Below the pieces are notes generated by a model, which was not told the origin of the DNA, made no database searches, and saw only the letters and a list, made by a program, of their open reading frames with translations. Source: Dreissena polymorpha (lineage: Eukaryota; Mollusca; Bivalvia; Myida; Dreissenidae). Taken from it: a stretch of 64,000 nt of DNA. Shown here in pieces: positions 46,590 to 57,990 of the stretch. The translations under genes were made by a program, and so were the position numbers. Every line of letters starts with the position of its first letter. Position 1 is the stretch's first letter. Location: contig NC_068366.1 in assembly GCF_020536995.1 (NCBI RefSeq), positions 17,028,329-17,092,328 of the forward strand, written 5' to 3'.

Positions 46590-49500
46590 ATACAACTCAA
46601 AATAAACAAAAACAAAGTATTAAATCTAAACGTAAAATATTAGCTTTAAAGGTAGTATCCACATTTTTTCATAATTCTTTACCAGGAACAATTGCAGATG
46701 TCCCAACAAACATTCTTTTGGATTCGGGCAGTAGTATGTCTGTAATCAGCAAATCATTCTTCGCCTCCACAAACATTTCGCGAAACGAATGCCTACCATC
46801 TAATCTCCATGTCAAGACCGCCATTTCTGATAATTCGTACAATGTAGAAGGGGTCATTAACCTCCCAATGCTAATTGGCAACACGCGCTTTGAGCACCCG
46901 TTTTACATAGTACAAGGCTTAACGAATAATGCAATACTAGGAGTAGACTTCTTTTCGCAATACGAGGCAAAATTAAATTTTGAGACTAATACTCTTGAAA
47001 TAAATAAAGATAACATTACATGCAAAACCAATTTTATAACAAATGAAATTCACTGTATTCAAGCTAATAAAAAGATAAGACTTAAACCTCATTCATTTCA
47101 GAAAATACCTGTTCAATTAAAAGAATGTTTTTTGAATAAAGATTTACATATTATGGATGAAACAAATATCATGGAACTTGATTTATATATTACAGACAAC
47201 AAAAATAAAACTATACAATTTCCAATTTACAATAACTCGGATACAGAAAAAATGATAAATAAATATGATATTTTAGCTTCAATACATATTTTAAATGAAA
47301 ACGAAATATATGACATTAATAATTTAGATAAATGTAACGAAAGGGGAAACGTTAAGACGACAACCGAAAAAGAACAAATATTACATAATAAAATAGGAAA
47401 AGAATTTGCGAATAATCAGCAACTGTTCGATCTCTTAAAGCAATATCAAGATATTTTTAGTGATTCAGAAACAGATGTCGGCGCTGTTAAAAATTTTGAA
47501 TGTTCCATCGAATTGATACCGAATGCTATACCTATACGTTCAAGACCATATCCGGTAAACCCCAAAACGAGACAAATCATTGAAGATGAATTAGAGAAAA
47601 TGCTAGATAAAAATATAATTTCACCATCAACTTCAATTTGGAGTAGCCCTATTGTATTAGTTAAAAAACATACACATTCAGATGATATTTCACCAGAAAA
47701 CCAACAAGAAAATAAACAATTATATAGGTTATGCATTGATTACCGACTGTTAAATAAAATTTCGAAGAAAATGTATTATCAAATGCCTACAATTGTAGAT
47801 GTTCAAAATATGATCGCAGAGAAAAAGCCAACTATCTTTACTAAAATAGACATAAAACAAGCATTTCTTAATCTGCCCATGGCCGAAAATTCTAAAAAGT
47901 ATACTGCATTTAATTCACCAACAGGACGATGTTTTCAATTTAACGTACTTCCTTATGGGTTATGTAATAGTCCCTTTTATTGGTCATTGTATCTTTCAAA
48001 AATATTAGGAGAATTCAATTTCAAAAACCTTCTATTTTTTCTGGATGACTGTATACTTATGAGTGACAATATTGAAACCCACATCAAAGAACTTTCTCAA
48101 TTTTTACATAAACTAAAAGAAGCTGGTTTAGTAATAAATCTTAAAAAGAGTCATTTCGCACAAAAACGAATAACATTTCTAGGCACAGTATTTGAAGGAA
48201 ACACTATTCAAATGGACCCTGACAAATTGAAAATAATTAACGAATTCCAAATTCCTAATAATCAAAAAGGATTAAAGAGTTTTTTAGGCATGACAAATTT
48301 CTTAAAACGGTTTATTAAAGACTACTCACACATTGTCGCCCCGTTAAATAGATTACTTAAGAAAGATACCATATTCAAATGGACCGAGGAACATGACAAA
48401 AGTTTTAATTATTTAAAACGGGCATTAATGGCAAAACCAATTTTACGATTACCAGATTTTAATCAAGAATTCACTATTTATACAGATGCTAGTACCTCCG
48501 CAGTAGGATTCATTTTATGTCAGGAAGATTCTCCAAACCGTCATCATGTTATTTTATATGGGGGTCGTGCTTTAAAAGATAACGAAAAACGTTACAGTAG
48601 TTGTGAACTGGAATTATTAGCAATCATTTACGCTTTGAAAGAATGTAGAGTCTATATATCAAATATACATGTCAAAATTATAACAGACAATAAAGCTTTA
48701 ACATTTTTGCATACAGCAAAACACTCAAATGACAGACTATATAGATGGGCTTTAGAACTAGAAAATTATGATCATGAAATCATTTATAAAACTGGCAAGA
48801 CAAATCCGAGCGATTACCTTAGTAGAATTAACTATTCTAAATCAGACACCCACGTTAAATCCAAGGAAAACATACATACACTTTCCAATAATAACGCACC
48901 TTTAACACCTCTACAAACCTTGGCACCAATACAAGTAACGCAAAATAATCATTGCTCCCAGGTTAACATTCTCACAAGAAAAATGCGAAAACAAACAATC
49001 AACACAACACCCACCAATCATCAACCAATTATCTCTGCTGACAATCAACTTAGCACCATTCCACCTGACAACAGTGTTATCTCAGATAATGATCACATAC
49101 CTGGTTCACAACTCCAGACAGTCAATGACCGCAAACAACACGCGCACTTAACAACTAATCAACTAGACATTATAAACTTACAAGCTACATCAAAAGACTT
49201 CGGCGACATTTATGCATTTTTAAAGAACGGTCATTTACCTGATGATAAAGACTCAGCAAAACGAATTCCATATATAAGCACCCAATACGAAATAGTTGAC
49301 AATGTTCTGTTTCATTTTTACGAACCAAGATCTAAGAAACATCAAACTGAAAAAACTTTAATTAAACAATTAGCTTTACCTGAGTCATTAAGAAGTGAAA
49401 TACTTTACAGTTTTCATGATTTAAATGGTCACTGTGGTGTTGATAGAATGTTTGCAACCCTCAAAACTTTCTATTACTTTCCAAAAATGTATCAAGCAGT

Positions 49501-50809
49501 TAAAGATTATGTTCAATCTTGTAAAAACTGTCAAATATTTAAAAGAGATCACAATTATAAACCATATCCATTACAAGAACCTTTTATTGCAAGCGCACCA
49601 TTTGACATGTTACACATCGACATTGCTACGGTAGCAAAACAGAGCAAAGAATATAAATATGTTTTAAGCGTTATATGCGCATTTTCAAAATTCGCACTAT
49701 TTATACCATTAAAAACGCAAAACACTATTGAAATCGCAGAACAACTTTATCATAAAGTATTTGCAATATTTGGACCGCCCAAACGTATCACATCTGACCG
49801 AGGACAAAACTTCTTAAGTGGTATAATGGATGTTCTTTATAAATTCTTTCAAATAAAGAGGCATCGAACTTCATCTTATCACCCAATGAGTAACGGAATG
49901 GTAGAACGGGTACACTCTACATTACTCTCAATACTACGTACATCGTTAAAAGACGAAAGCGATTGGCCTGATAAGCTTTCCAGTGTCCAATTAGCCTATA
50001 ATTCAACAGTATGTCCGAAAACGACACAATACTCTCCGTACTACATTCTTTTCGGCCGACATATGAATAAACCCATCACTTCCGAATTATTTCCACCAAT
50101 TAATACCAACCCTTCAATAAACACTTATGTTGAGGAATTGAAACAAAGATTTAAACTTATATGGAATATCACACAAGAAAACATAAATAATTCTCGTGAT
50201 GTTATGCGTAAGTTTTACAATCGCAAAACTGCAATACGTCCATTTAAATTAGGAGATCTTGTTTTTATTAAACAAGAAAAAGTACCTTTAAATAAATCCA
50301 GAAAATTGTTTCGAAAATTTTCAGAGCAACCCTATTACATAACCAAAATATTACAAAATGGCACATATATTTTGAGAGAACGATATTCAAACAAAGAATT
50401 AAAAGTTCCGGTTAATATCAACAGATTAAGAAGATACCATGATGAAAAGGATTTACGTGATTTATCTCAAACATTCAAATTCCATGAAAAAGAAACTAAT
50501 GATAACACAGAAAATCAAAACAATCCGCAAACCGTTACCGACAATACACAGCCAAATATAACGGCAACTGACAAACAAAATACAATAAATCAAAATGATA
50601 TTCCAACAAAAAATTCAAACAAAAAATGGTACAAAGCTGACAAAATTTTAAAAACCAGAATTAAAGATAATCAAAGACAATATTTGATAAAATGGACAAA
50701 CAAAAAGTATAAGAACAGTTGGGCAAATGACGAAGACACATCAGAAGCACTTATTAAACAATTTTATATAAACAAATCTCTAAAGAAAAATCACAAAAGA
50801 AAACGGTAA
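46590..50809 (+). CDS. pol of the LTR element: PR-RT-RNase H-IN-chromodomain (fossil)
   Basis: A long frame; the part from 46718 is 1,363 codons. Aspartic protease: LLDSGSSMSVIS at the start and AILGVDFF later. Reverse transcriptase: LYRLCIDYRLLNK near residue 336, NVLPYGLCNSPF, and the catalytic LFFLDDCILMS near residue 441. RNase H: FTIYTDASTSAVGF near 588. Integrase: an HHCC zinc region (DLNGHCGVDRM...CKNCQIFK, about 900-945) and the D,D,E triad in HIDIAT, SDRGQNF and MVERVHS. A C-terminal chromodomain-like segment (about 1304-1350) has KWYKADKILKTRIKD and YLIKWTNKKYKNSWAND. Domain order is that of Ty3/gypsy. The open frame upstream of 46718 is less certain. Confidence 0.92.
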
Positions 50810-50810
50810 A

Positions 50811-53183
50811 ATGATAAACAAATTAACTGTTATTTTTTTTCTTTTAGGCAAGATGTTGGTCACACGATTCATTATACTTTTCCTGTCACTTGTGGGAGCA
50901 CACAGCGAACAATTGCTGATGAACCATGGCGTTAAGTTCTCAGATCCAAAAACAATAAACTTCGTGAATAATGAATGGACGCATACTTTTCGATTTGATA
51001 TGCCGGACTATCAATTCAATAGTGACATCGGTAGAAATTATTCATTGTGTAGAGACACTTATTTCTACGAAAAAGGATGTACCATTAGCGTCGAATTCAA
51101 CACTCTAAGGATTTTAATGGAACATGATATACAATCTTTGTTACACAAATTTCGTAGCATGATTCCTACAATCTCAGATAAACGGAAGACACGTGAGTCA
51201 CAACCCTTACTTCCCTTTATAGGACAATTAGGTTCAACTCTTTTTGGCATTGCAACAACGTCACAACTTAATCGATTACGCGATCATGCAAATAAATTGG
51301 CACAAAGAGTTAATCTCTTAACAAACACATTTACGCACGAATTCGGCGAAATGGCATCATTTGCAACTAATGTTCACGAGCATATGAAATTATTCGATGA
51401 ATTCGTTGCGAATGCTTCAGCAGTCAGGCATAAAATTGTGGACGAAATGGAATCTATGTCAAATAAACATACAACTGCTGAAAAATTAATACTAGATGTA
51501 AATGATAAAATGATCAAAATAAGGTCACAGTTTGATAGGCTAGCCATAGGAATTGAATCACTGGGCAATCGTAAATTGTCGATTCATATAATAAACCCCG
51601 AACTAATGTCCCAAACGTTAACAGAAATAGCTTCGTCGTTAAAAATCAACTATCCGACTCATAAATTGGTCAGCACTGAATTGGCATTCTACTACAATCA
51701 TGCTGAATTTATTTATGGACGCAACAATAACTCAATATACATAATGGTATTGTTTCCACTGACAAACAGTTTGGATAACGAAATTTATGAATTAAATTTC
51801 TTTCCAATTCCTCTTGACAATGATATAAAAAACAAAGATGCTAATGAATTCACATCAAAACCTAGGTATTTAATTTATAATGGGAAAAACCTATTATTCA
51901 CTTTTCTTGATGAATCATTCTTGAGAGACTGTTTGACAGCAGGTTCAACAATTTTATGTAAACATAATGTTATATTTGAAATCGATTTCAATACGAATTG
52001 TTTCGTAGAACTCTTGAAACACGGGGACAATGCAAAAACGAAAGATATATGTGAATATAAGATAGTAAGAAACGTCTTGAAACCAGAGCTGAGAATTTTA
52101 AATAGTTCTAAGGTACTTGCATACATGCAATCAAATTTAAAATTGGAATGTGTAAATCGTTCTAAAACAATAGATGATTGTAAGTACTGCATTATCGATG
52201 TACCATGTGCATGTAAACTAGTCTCAAAAAGTCAACGTATTGATGAGCAATTCACAAAATGTTTGACAAACGATACTACTGTCGACCAAATATATCCAAT
52301 TAACTTACCGTTACTCCAACAATTTTTTAATAATACGGTTTTGGATAAATTGATGAAAAACATTTCGTACAATGATCCAATCAATGTATTATTACCGGTA
52401 TTTAAAACCTTCGATCAAAACACACAGGATATATTAACTCGGTCGCACAAATTAGAAATTGACATGCAAACCTTTGTGAAAAGAGCAAAGAAAAACCAAA
52501 TTGTGTACCATAGCCTAACAGAAGCAATGCTTAACGGTGAAATCTCAATTGAATCAGGTTTATCCACTTTTGATATAATTTTAATCATAGGTATATTACT
52601 CACAATCGGAAACACGCTCATGTTGATATTTCTTTCACGAAAAATTCGCATTCTATTAACTGCAATTACACTAATAAAACCAACAGCGGCACAACATCTT
52701 AAATACGACAATCCCACCACGCTATCACCACTTCAGGAATTTACCAACAGTCTTAATGAGTCTCTGAAATATGAACATTTTCTTGTCTTTCTGGCCATGA
52801 TTCACGTTCTCTTGCTAATAACAATCCTTCGCAAATTGCAAATATTCAAACGACAACGTGGCACTCTTTTGATTTTACATGTATCAAATGGTTTAAATTG
52901 TATTGATATCAACATCGTCAGTTCGGTTTCTTGTCGATCAGAATGGATCATTGACTTACCTGTCACCCTGAACATAAACAGCATACGCTTTGGATTGTTT
53001 CCAAAACTGCTCATTAACACTACGGAAATTTCGTTTCGGAACGCTACAGGGGATATAATAATGGAAATACCATCTGCTCTGTCAATTGGCATTTATCAGT
53101 ACATCAAACTCCGACAAATGCTCAACACAAACTATCACACTGAACTATTCTTGGTCCATAACGGAATTAAGGAACGTACATAA
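50811..53183 (+). CDS. env-like ORF of the LTR element (fossil)
   Basis: A 790-codon frame. A polypyrimidine tract and AG (TTATTTTTTTTCTTTTAG) lie just before a second ATG at 50853, as expected if env is made from a spliced RNA, which errantiviruses are known to do. From that ATG the protein begins with a signal peptide (MLVTRFIILFLSLVGAHS). A basic cleavage-like site KRKTR near residue 125 precedes a fusion-peptide-like LLPFIGQLGSTLFGIATT and a heptad-rich helix, resembling baculovirus F and gypsy Env. Two hydrophobic segments follow (about 585-610 and 655-673). After the second is a ~115-residue tail of unknown function. Several NxT/NxS sites are present. Confidence 0.85.
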   Translation: MINKLTVIFFLLGKMLVTRFIILFLSLVGAHSEQLLMNHGVKFSDPKTINFVNNEWTHTFRFDMPDYQFNSDIGRNYSLCRDTYFYEKGCTISVEFNTLRILMEHDIQSLLHKFRSMIPTISDKRKTRESQPLLPFIGQLGSTLFGIATTSQLNRLRDHANKLAQRVNLLTNTFTHEFGEMASFATNVHEHMKLFDEFVANASAVRHKIVDEMESMSNKHTTAEKLILDVNDKMIKIRSQFDRLAIGIESLGNRKLSIHIINPELMSQTLTEIASSLKINYPTHKLVSTELAFYYNHAEFIYGRNNNSIYIMVLFPLTNSLDNEIYELNFFPIPLDNDIKNKDANEFTSKPRYLIYNGKNLLFTFLDESFLRDCLTAGSTILCKHNVIFEIDFNTNCFVELLKHGDNAKTKDICEYKIVRNVLKPELRILNSSKVLAYMQSNLKLECVNRSKTIDDCKYCIIDVPCACKLVSKSQRIDEQFTKCLTNDTTVDQIYPINLPLLQQFFNNTVLDKLMKNISYNDPINVLLPVFKTFDQNTQDILTRSHKLEIDMQTFVKRAKKNQIVYHSLTEAMLNGEISIESGLSTFDIILIIGILLTIGNTLMLIFLSRKIRILLTAITLIKPTAAQHLKYDNPTTLSPLQEFTNSLNESLKYEHFLVFLAMIHVLLLITILRKLQIFKRQRGTLLILHVSNGLNCIDINIVSSVSCRSEWIIDLPVTLNINSIRFGLFPKLLINTTEISFRNATGDIIMEIPSALSIGIYQYIKLRQMLNTNYHTELFLVHNGIKERT

Positions 53184-53196
53184 GCGAACTTCAACT

Positions 53197-53243
<47 letters not shown>

Positions 53244-55123
53244 AATAGCATTAGTGGAATAGCATTAGTTATCACTTTGTCATCATCATATTTGAATATG
53301 TTACAACTTTGATGTCAAATTTTGCATGGATTTCAACTCTGACGTCAATTATTCAATGTTATATTTCATTTTTTTTTCCATTTAACCATTATAAATACTT
53401 TGAAGATTATTGAAATGATTTAATTTAATCTTCATTATTAAATACTACATTTTACATGTTTTCTCATATTAGATGTCAATCGTTACATACTTTAATTTTA
53501 TTCATTACATACATACTTCAAATTTTTTTTATACTTTCGCTGTTCTCATTTCAGGCGCACACGACAATACATCATTCATATAAATATAGTGTGTATTTCA
53601 TAATTGTATTCTTAAATTTGTATTTTCATTGATACTCTATTGTATATATAATATCATTTTATCGTTACATTTTTGGTTCCCTATTGTCAATTTTACATTT
53701 CATTAATTTCATAAAATGGATATTGTTATTAACATTTCATTTTTTATATTGTTCTCTAATTATTTCAAGTTATTATTTAAATACAATGGCAACTCTTCTA
53801 GTAATTTATACATTTCCCTCCCTTTAGATCACCATCAACTGCATCACATAAAATACTTTTTAAATACTTTTCCCAAATTAAGAAAAATCCATAGACGCAC
53901 TAAAAAGTTACTATTTACCCACATGTTAAATAATCCTAACATTTCATTTTCAAGCTTAATTTTTTGCTATAGACTACTTCGACATAAATATACTCTATCT
54001 TCAAATGCTCGACCATCTACTTTATGAAATCCACCCCCTAAATTTTCAAATCTGCCAAACAATTATTTTAAGGTTCGGTTCAAAATCCCAAATATCCATA
54101 ATAGCCCACAAAAGATTTCTTCAATCAAAATTTCTACCTCCCTCCTTATCCAATTTTTCCATTACAGACATCTTAAATGCAGATCTTAAACAAATCAATA
54201 ACTTAATGACTCAACATTTTCGCCTTTACAAACAATCCCTTAAATGCCAATCGATCCCTATCGATTTTGACAACACATATTGTCGAGTTTGTCATGCTTC
54301 GCTGAAACATTGTCGTCCAAAATTCAAAAAACTTACAAACAATCCCTTAAATGCCAATCGATCCCTATCGATTTTGACAACACATATTGTCGAGTTTGTC
54401 ATGCTTCGCTGAAACACTGTCGTCCAAAATTCAAAAAACTTGATCCTCTTGTTCATTTATTCTTAAGTCGAACCCCTTATTGCCATACACCCCATCATAT
54501 CTTCTGCTCCTATGACACTATACAAAACGGATTCAAAATTTGTAAATTATGTCTTCATACTGTAAAATGTTTCAACTGGAAACTAATAAAACAGTATATG
54601 TTGGAACCCAAATGAACATACTAAACATAAAAATGTATAACTAAATGTGACTATTAAAGTCACCTATGCTAAACATTAACTTACAAACTTTTCAATTGTA
54701 TAAATAATACTTGATAATTCTTTTGTTTTCCAACAAATACTAACATGTATATAGACTGCTTTGTCATTATTGTGCATTTCAATTACGTTGTACTTGATCT
54801 TTGTCTTATTGATGTTTCAAATAATGATCTAAGTATTAATTCTCTAATATAGTTTATTTGAAACCCTGTTTATATTTGTTGTTTTGTTATAGACACTTCA
54901 GGCGGAGTGTATATTTAAAGTTGTTGTATTTTCATTTACGATTAATGCCTAGTGTGTTTACGAATTCTTTTCCTATTATCTATATATTACATCTATTTCG
55001 ATTGTTGTTAAATATGGTAGATTCATGTATGCATGCTTTAATATTTTACAGTTAAATGTTCTGGGATTGTTTAAACAGCAGTTAAATTTAAACAGCCCAT
55101 ATATTAGAATAGGAATTCTAATT
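53184..55123 (+). other. Post-env region of the LTR element
   Basis: A ~2-kb AT-rich region before the polypurine tract. It starts with a run of about 42 A (53199-53240), then a short direct repeat (TGGAATAGCATTAG). It also holds short plus-strand frames (53716-54027 and 54005-54615) rich in Lys, Phe, Cys and His, with YCRVCHASLKHCRPKFKK. These have no family I recognise and are treated as fossil accessory sequence. Confidence 0.5.
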
Positions 55124-55142
55124 AAAAAGAAGGAGGGGAAGA
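55124..55142 (+). other. Polypurine tract of the LTR element
   Basis: AAAAAGAAGGAGGGGAAGA directly abuts the 3' LTR, the normal position for plus-strand priming. Confidence 0.85.
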
Positions 55143-56533
55143 TGTAATCCAATTAAAATCGCAATCTTATGAAATATTTGTAATATTTAAATTTTCACTT
55201 TAACTTATTTAATAATTTTAATTAATCATAATTAATAAAGTTTTAATTAATTTCAATTAACAAAATTTTAAAATAATTATTGCATATTGTTTAAAATAAT
55301 TATTGCATATTGTTTAAAATAACTAATGCATATTGTTTAAAATAACTATTGCATATTGTTTAGAATAACTATTGTACATTGTTAGAAATACTTAAGGAAT
55401 TGCGCAGTTCATAAGCCCAGTTTTCACAAAACCACACCGGAATACTTTTTGTGCCAGGTGAGCTACAAACTCTATCATATTGATGTACTATAAGAAAACA
55501 GCTTACTAAGCTAACAAAGAATAGCACATTCCAATCTAAATTGTTTACCAAATCAAGAACGCAAACGTAAGCAATAGAAACTTCTGGAAAGTTCCATGAC
55601 CAAGGGTTAACAACTTTGACCCGAACAAATATAAAAAAGTAGGTGAATCAGCGTACCACGTGAGACCACATAGGATCACGTGAGAAACGTATTAGGAAAA
55701 GCCTGATCAGGTTTCAGAAAGTTGCATCTGGAAGAATATTTAAGAAAACACTGCGGGGGACTCACCACAGTGTTTTCTCGGATATTACAGGTGAGCTGTT
55801 GATACTTATTTATTTTCAAACCTAAATTATTGTTTGCTGCAAATAAATATATTCATACTTAAATTATTGTTTACTACTTTAATTTGTTTCACCTACATTC
55901 AGTGTAGAGTATTTAGGAAAGTTGTTTGACTGCGCAATATCCAAATAAATATATATTGTGTATTAATGATAATTGCTATTTTATAAGTATCATATTAGTA
56001 AAACAAATAGTACTGTCTTCTCATAAATAAATAATTTCTTTATTTTATAATTTAACAAAATAATGTTAATGCCTGAAAACTGTTAGTGAAATTGAACAAT
56101 ATTCTGTGTGATTTATCAATATATATTAGAAATCAATATCGTTGCATATGTACGTATATATCATAAATGATATTTATGCATGCAAATGTTTATCTTGTTT
56201 AATAAATTAACACAGTGTTTTCTCGGATATTACAGAGAATAAAATGGGCTGTTTACACTGTCGACTTCTTTGATTATTTATATCTATTATGGATTATAGA
56301 ATATTAGCGCTTAACGCTAATTTGCATAAAATGAAGAATGGCAACATTTAATACTAACTGAAAATGAAATACTACAAATACAACATCCACTAAGACCGTA
56401 ATGGACAGAACAATTAACTGTTAAGAACCAAATAATGTATCGTACGTAAATAAAGATCCCGTTACCGATTACACTAGATAGAAATAATGGAAACTTCAAG
56501 GATATTGAAATTCCAAGTAAAAATACGTACGAT
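55143..56533 (+). repeat. 3' LTR
   Basis: Same length as the 5' LTR. By eye the only difference is one C/T in the TTTACATCT/TTTATATCT word near the right end. It is followed by the target duplication ATAAT. Confidence 0.93.
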
Positions 56534-57990
56534 ATAATCATGTAAGGATGTTACGATATTCTTAATGCAGTCATCAAAATCAACAGGAATAGGCAGTCTG
56601 TACTTAGGGACCTCTGCGTAGCAAATTTCTATGGTTTTTATTTTGAATGAAATTAAGGTCCCCAGTAATAACATGTCCAACTGGACCATATATATATTTA
56701 GAACTAGTACAGTCACATAATGTAGGACAATTTCTTATTACATTTATATCTGTGGAAATAGAATTATAATTAAAAACGATACTTCTTACAGGTTTACTAT
56801 ATTTGTAGCAAATAAGTGGTGATTCAGTATTGCGGAAATAAGGGGGAATCAACCAATGTACATTTTTATCATTGAATATTTTAGAAATTTTAATCAAGAC
56901 CTTTGTTACAAACTCAATTTTGATACGATTTCGAGTTTTGTTAAGTGCATGTTCAATAAAAGGTTTAAGATAGAAGTCAGTGAAAGATTCAATAATACAA
57001 GCACATTCATATAGAGGGTCAGACTGAAGTAAAATAAGTTTACATTCCTTATCAATATGCGCCAACGAAGAAACAGAAAGAGAGCAAAGTGCACTTAGCA
57101 ATTTATGTTTACCCCCATTTTGTTATAATGTGTAGCAATCATTTAAAGAAAGCAGACGTTTAAATTTACGCCTTAAGTTACCATTTTTCCTAATGCCATG
57201 TGAACGTTTATTTCTTAGACGTTTACTAAACAGAGAAAATGAATTAATCGATTTATTTTTAGAAATTGTTCCGACATTTAGAATATTATCATTTAATCCA
57301 AGTGGGTAAGTGGGTAAGCTGATTGCAAACGTTTAATCCATTCAAATTCTGACATACACCTTGCTTTTAATTGGCACTGATTTGAAGTACTATTATTAAA
57401 AATAAGTTGCTCCACAGGTTGAATTGAAATCTTTGTTACGCTATGACCCGTTTTATTAAAGTGCTGGTAAATGAAGTTATAAAATTTATTGTTATTTTTA
57501 ATTTAAAAAAAATGTTCTCTAAAACGTGTTTTAAGTGATCTACCCGTCTGCCCAACGTATTGCGCACCACAACAGGGTACATTTCAAGTAATAACATAAA
57601 CCACATGCATAGAATTTCATGAGACATCGGATTTAATATTAACTGAAAATTTGCGGTTATTAACCGATGAAAGAATAAAAGAGGACATATTTAAAAACTT
57701 GCAACATAAACACTTCCTGGAGTTGCACTTATTTATTGTAGGATACCGATTACACGGAGCTTAATTACGCTGCGAACTAGAACTCAGCCGCATTGTACCT
57801 GCAATGAAAGATGTTCGAAGTAAACTTAATTTGACTGTAGGTTTAGAAAAAAGTAATTGTCTATAATTTAACGGCAAATGAATACTACGTGTAATCGGAA
57901 TTCTCAATGGTGAGAGAACAACTTTCGGGTTTTTTGTAATAAATCTGTCCATAGGTTATTTATTTGGCGAAACCACCAATCTTATAATCA
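56534..57990 (-). mobile_element. Penelope-like element (Naiad type), N-terminal part with GIY-YIG
   Basis: Minus-strand translation at about 57500-57600 gives CNVPCCGAQYVGQTGRSLKT followed by RFREHFF, a Cys-containing GIY-YIG core. A FIYQHFNKTGHS segment and FEWIKRLQSAYP follow (57310-57480). Upstream of the core, CNSRKCLCCKF is a Cys cluster. Downstream (56604-57101) is the linker toward the RT. Because the endonuclease precedes the RT, the element has the permuted order described for the Naiad/Chlamys clade, and the Cys pair inside the GIY-YIG core fits the CCHH feature of that clade. Frame interruptions are present. Confidence 0.8.

Larger units (their letters stand above)
43391..56533 (+). 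mobile_element. Young Ty3/gypsy-type LTR element with env-like ORF
   Basis: A 13.1-kb LTR element with two 1,391-bp LTRs (43391-44781 and 55143-56533) in which I see one difference, and a 5-bp target duplication ATAAT (43386-43390 and 56534-56538). Parts in order: 5' LTR, a primer-binding site candidate beginning TGG at 44785, gag, pol, env-like ORF, a ~2-kb 3' region, a polypurine tract, 3' LTR. Near-identical LTRs mean a very recent insertion. It looks whole or nearly whole, with perhaps one or two breaks. It lies inside a Penelope-like element. The family is Ty3-like, with a chromodomain at the integrase C-terminus and a fusion-type envelope relative of errantivirus and baculovirus F proteins. 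Confidence 0.93.
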
